Origin: Enterovibrio norvegicus_B
GTDB lineage: Bacteria; Pseudomonadota; Gammaproteobacteria; Enterobacterales; Vibrionaceae
Assembly: GCF_002876705.1 (NCBI RefSeq)
Contig: NZ_MDAG01000008.1
Coordinates: forward strand, 62,001 to 126,000
Direction: 5' to 3'
DNA length: 64,000 nt
Under the pieces are notes generated by a model that searched no databases, was not told the DNA's origin, and saw nothing but the letters and a program-made list of their open reading frames with translations. A program made the position numbers and the translations under genes. Numbering within the stretch: position 1 is the first letter of the stretch; the number at the start of each line of letters is the position of its first letter. Shown one piece after another: positions 62,349 through 64,000 of this stretch.

Positions 62349-63932
62349 ATGTTGGCTAGTTTAAAATTATTGCTTGTTAGTTTTTCGATATTGTTTTTTC
62401 TAAGTGGATGTAAGCTCATACCAGAGCCAGATCCAAGTGTGGAAATAAAAAGTCAAGGCGTGCTTGTCGCTTCGTTTAACTCACCTTTGTCTTTAGGCAT
62501 AGAAATAGAAAGAGATGATGGTAAATCATACTTCCTTATAACGGGTCATGATGTAAGGAAGAGTAGAAACACTTGGCGGTGGGTTGAGCCAGGTAACTAT
62601 AGAATAACAGCATTGCTTGTTCAAACCGTTATAACTCTAGATAGAGTTGAGCTTAGAAAGGATACATTTCTACCATTTGAAGTTAAGCTGGGTGGAATTA
62701 CTGATCTTAATACGTTAGTCCCTTTAAGCTTAGGTGGTGGAACGTATTCACTTCTTTCTTTACCTAGAGAGAAAGATTTTACGCCTAATGTTGTTTTAGA
62801 TAACTTAGATTTATTTAAAAATGCTCCTGAAGTATCGTGGACATCATCGAATAAACCTGTCGTAGTTGGAAAGATTGAGTATGGTTCGACAGGGCAAGGC
62901 TTGATTGCAGATCTCATCGTTGATCACGAGAAGGAATCGCAACAAACGAGAGCTACAGGTGTTTTTCGTGAAGGGAAAGGTCACTATGATACGCTCAAAA
63001 AATACCAGCACTACCTCCCTGTAACTGGCGCTATCGCTTCAGGAGAAGACGGTAAAGATTATATTGGAACCTATTTTGGTAAGATTAAGGTTTGGGGAGA
63101 TAGAAAAAGTAACCCGTTGATTATTGATACTGGTTCAATACATGCCGTTGTTGCGTTAGATGTCTCTGATAATAACCATATTTATGCTGCATTAGATTCC
63201 GGCGCTATCATTGTGTCCTATGATGAGGGTAATTCATGGAATGAACTGTTTAGATTGAGCTCCGATGAAATTATCTTTTACATAAAAGAAATTAATTCGA
63301 AAATGTATATTGGCGCATGGAAGCCTGCGGCGGGTGAGGCTTTTGATAAATATAGGGCTAATGCTAGTGTAAAACCTAATGTTTCTTTGTTTGAATATGA
63401 CAATCAGAAAATTAACACGTTAGTATCTGTGGACGCTAATGCTACCTATGCTGCGAGTTTTAATCCTACGATTATCAATAATAACAACGAAATTTACATT
63501 GCTTTCCCAGATGATAACTTTGTGAAAGTGGACATAAATAGTGGAGTTTCAACGCAGAGTAAACTGTTAGATGATCTGCATGGTATGGCATTACACAAAG
63601 ACGGAAGTATGACGATGTGGCTGCGTGCTGGAATATTTTCTGATAGCTACAAAAGTACTGATCTAGGCACCACTTGGCAAGAAGTTGACATTCCACCAAA
63701 CCCTCTTTATTTGGGGTATAACGCTTATGGGGATTTAATTCTCTGGAACCAGAGAGATTACCAAAAAATCAATCTTAATAAGTTCTTTAATGGTGAATGG
63801 CAGCTTGTATCTCAATCGCCTCAGGGCTGTGTAAGATTGCTCATGAATGACGATGGATTAAGAGCTTACTGTACGACAGCCAATGGTCTTGTTCGTGAGT
63901 TTTACAAAGGAGGCTGGGGGCGAGCTTTCTAA
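62349..63932 (+). CDS. Lipoprotein with Asp-box (BNR) repeats
   Basis: A 527-aa protein. The lipobox LSGC (about residues 18-21) follows a hydrophobic signal, so the mature protein starts at Cys and is anchored in a membrane. Two Asp-box motifs, SYDEGNSW and STDLGTTW, suggest a sialidase-like or YCF48-like beta-propeller in the C-terminal two thirds. Codon and base use is much richer in A and T than the rest of the window, which suggests recent transfer. No enzymatic triad is visible. AAAGGA precedes the ATG. Confidence 0.75.
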   Translation: MLASLKLLLVSFSILFFLSGCKLIPEPDPSVEIKSQGVLVASFNSPLSLGIEIERDDGKSYFLITGHDVRKSRNTWRWVEPGNYRITALLVQTVITLDRVELRKDTFLPFEVKLGGITDLNTLVPLSLGGGTYSLLSLPREKDFTPNVVLDNLDLFKNAPEVSWTSSNKPVVVGKIEYGSTGQGLIADLIVDHEKESQQTRATGVFREGKGHYDTLKKYQHYLPVTGAIASGEDGKDYIGTYFGKIKVWGDRKSNPLIIDTGSIHAVVALDVSDNNHIYAALDSGAIIVSYDEGNSWNELFRLSSDEIIFYIKEINSKMYIGAWKPAAGEAFDKYRANASVKPNVSLFEYDNQKINTLVSVDANATYAASFNPTIINNNNEIYIAFPDDNFVKVDINSGVSTQSKLLDDLHGMALHKDGSMTMWLRAGIFSDSYKSTDLGTTWQEVDIPPNPLYLGYNAYGDLILWNQRDYQKINLNKFFNGEWQLVSQSPQGCVRLLMNDDGLRAYCTTANGLVREFYKGGWGRAF

Positions 63933-63947
63933 TTTAAAAGTTAAGGG

Positions 63948-63970
63948 ATGAGGAGGGATGACCTCCTCAT
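63948..63970. terminator. Hairpin after the lipoprotein gene
   Basis: ATGAGGAGG (63948-63956) pairs with CCTCCTCAT (63962-63970). It lies 15 bases past the stop; there is no T run. Confidence 0.5.
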
Positions 63971-64000
63971 TGCCAGCCTGTGACGTCATCACTTTGGTTT

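Overview
The window reads as one contiguous piece of chromosome from a marine or halophilic gammaproteobacterium, most likely of the Vibrionaceae (Grimontia, Enterovibrio or Vibrio type). The reasons are a complete ectABC-ask ectoine cluster, two TRAP transporters, a pqiABC operon, a yjfLMC-like operon and a Zur box with the gammaproteobacterial core. The genus call is an inference. I see no tRNA, rRNA, CRISPR array, transposase or integrase.

Layout. 1-3936: a GH20-type hexosaminidase (cut by the window edge) in an operon with a ROK regulator, divergent from an MFS transporter, then a 49-aa protein. 4125-6331: di-haem cytochrome c peroxidase, a YiiM-type MOSC protein and a DUF2750 protein. 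6548-8962: a MocR/PdxR-type regulator divergent from a beta-hydroxyacid dehydrogenase, with a perfect palindrome over the -35. 9099-13462: an Lrp regulator and ectA-ectB-ectC-ask. 13999-17299: long-form GAPDH, an ECF42-type sigma factor and its DGPF/YCII partner. 17482-19683: DUF350, DUF1190 and a glutathionylspermidine-synthase-like ligase. 19881-23282: a TRAP transporter with a MarR regulator. 23685-27957: an RsgA GTPase with a probable 13-codon leader ORF, a 66-aa protein and a prolyl oligopeptidase. 28077-31580: pqiABC.

33491-40524 is the most striking region: a four-part retron locus on the minus strand. A WGR/HEAT-repeat protein and a winged-helix/SWIM zinc-finger protein are followed by a 225-nt retron ncRNA bounded by 13-bp inverted repeats, and then by a retron reverse transcriptase with NAxxH, YADD and VTG motifs. 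The gene set matches what I recall as the type XIII retron. The RT is unusual: it has a long N-terminal extension and two predicted C-terminal membrane helices, so an antiphage complex could be tethered to the membrane.

40901-47141 holds ordinary accessory genes: two GNAT acetyltransferases, AraC and LysR regulators, an enoyl-CoA hydratase, DUF2541 and NTF2-like proteins. 47201-53543 is a catabolic operon: a YcsI-like putative D-glutamate cyclase, a TRAP transporter and the 5-oxoprolinase PxpABC, which together suggest import and conversion of 5-oxoproline or D-glutamate to L-glutamate. 53907-55914 encodes a Tle1-type DUF2235 hydrolase and a LysR regulator. 56276-61336 is an oligopeptide/nickel-family ABC transporter operon headed by a His-rich small protein, with a near-consensus Zur box in its promoter region; it is probably a zinc-starvation uptake system. 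The right end holds an unknown membrane protein and an AT-rich lipoprotein with Asp-box repeats.
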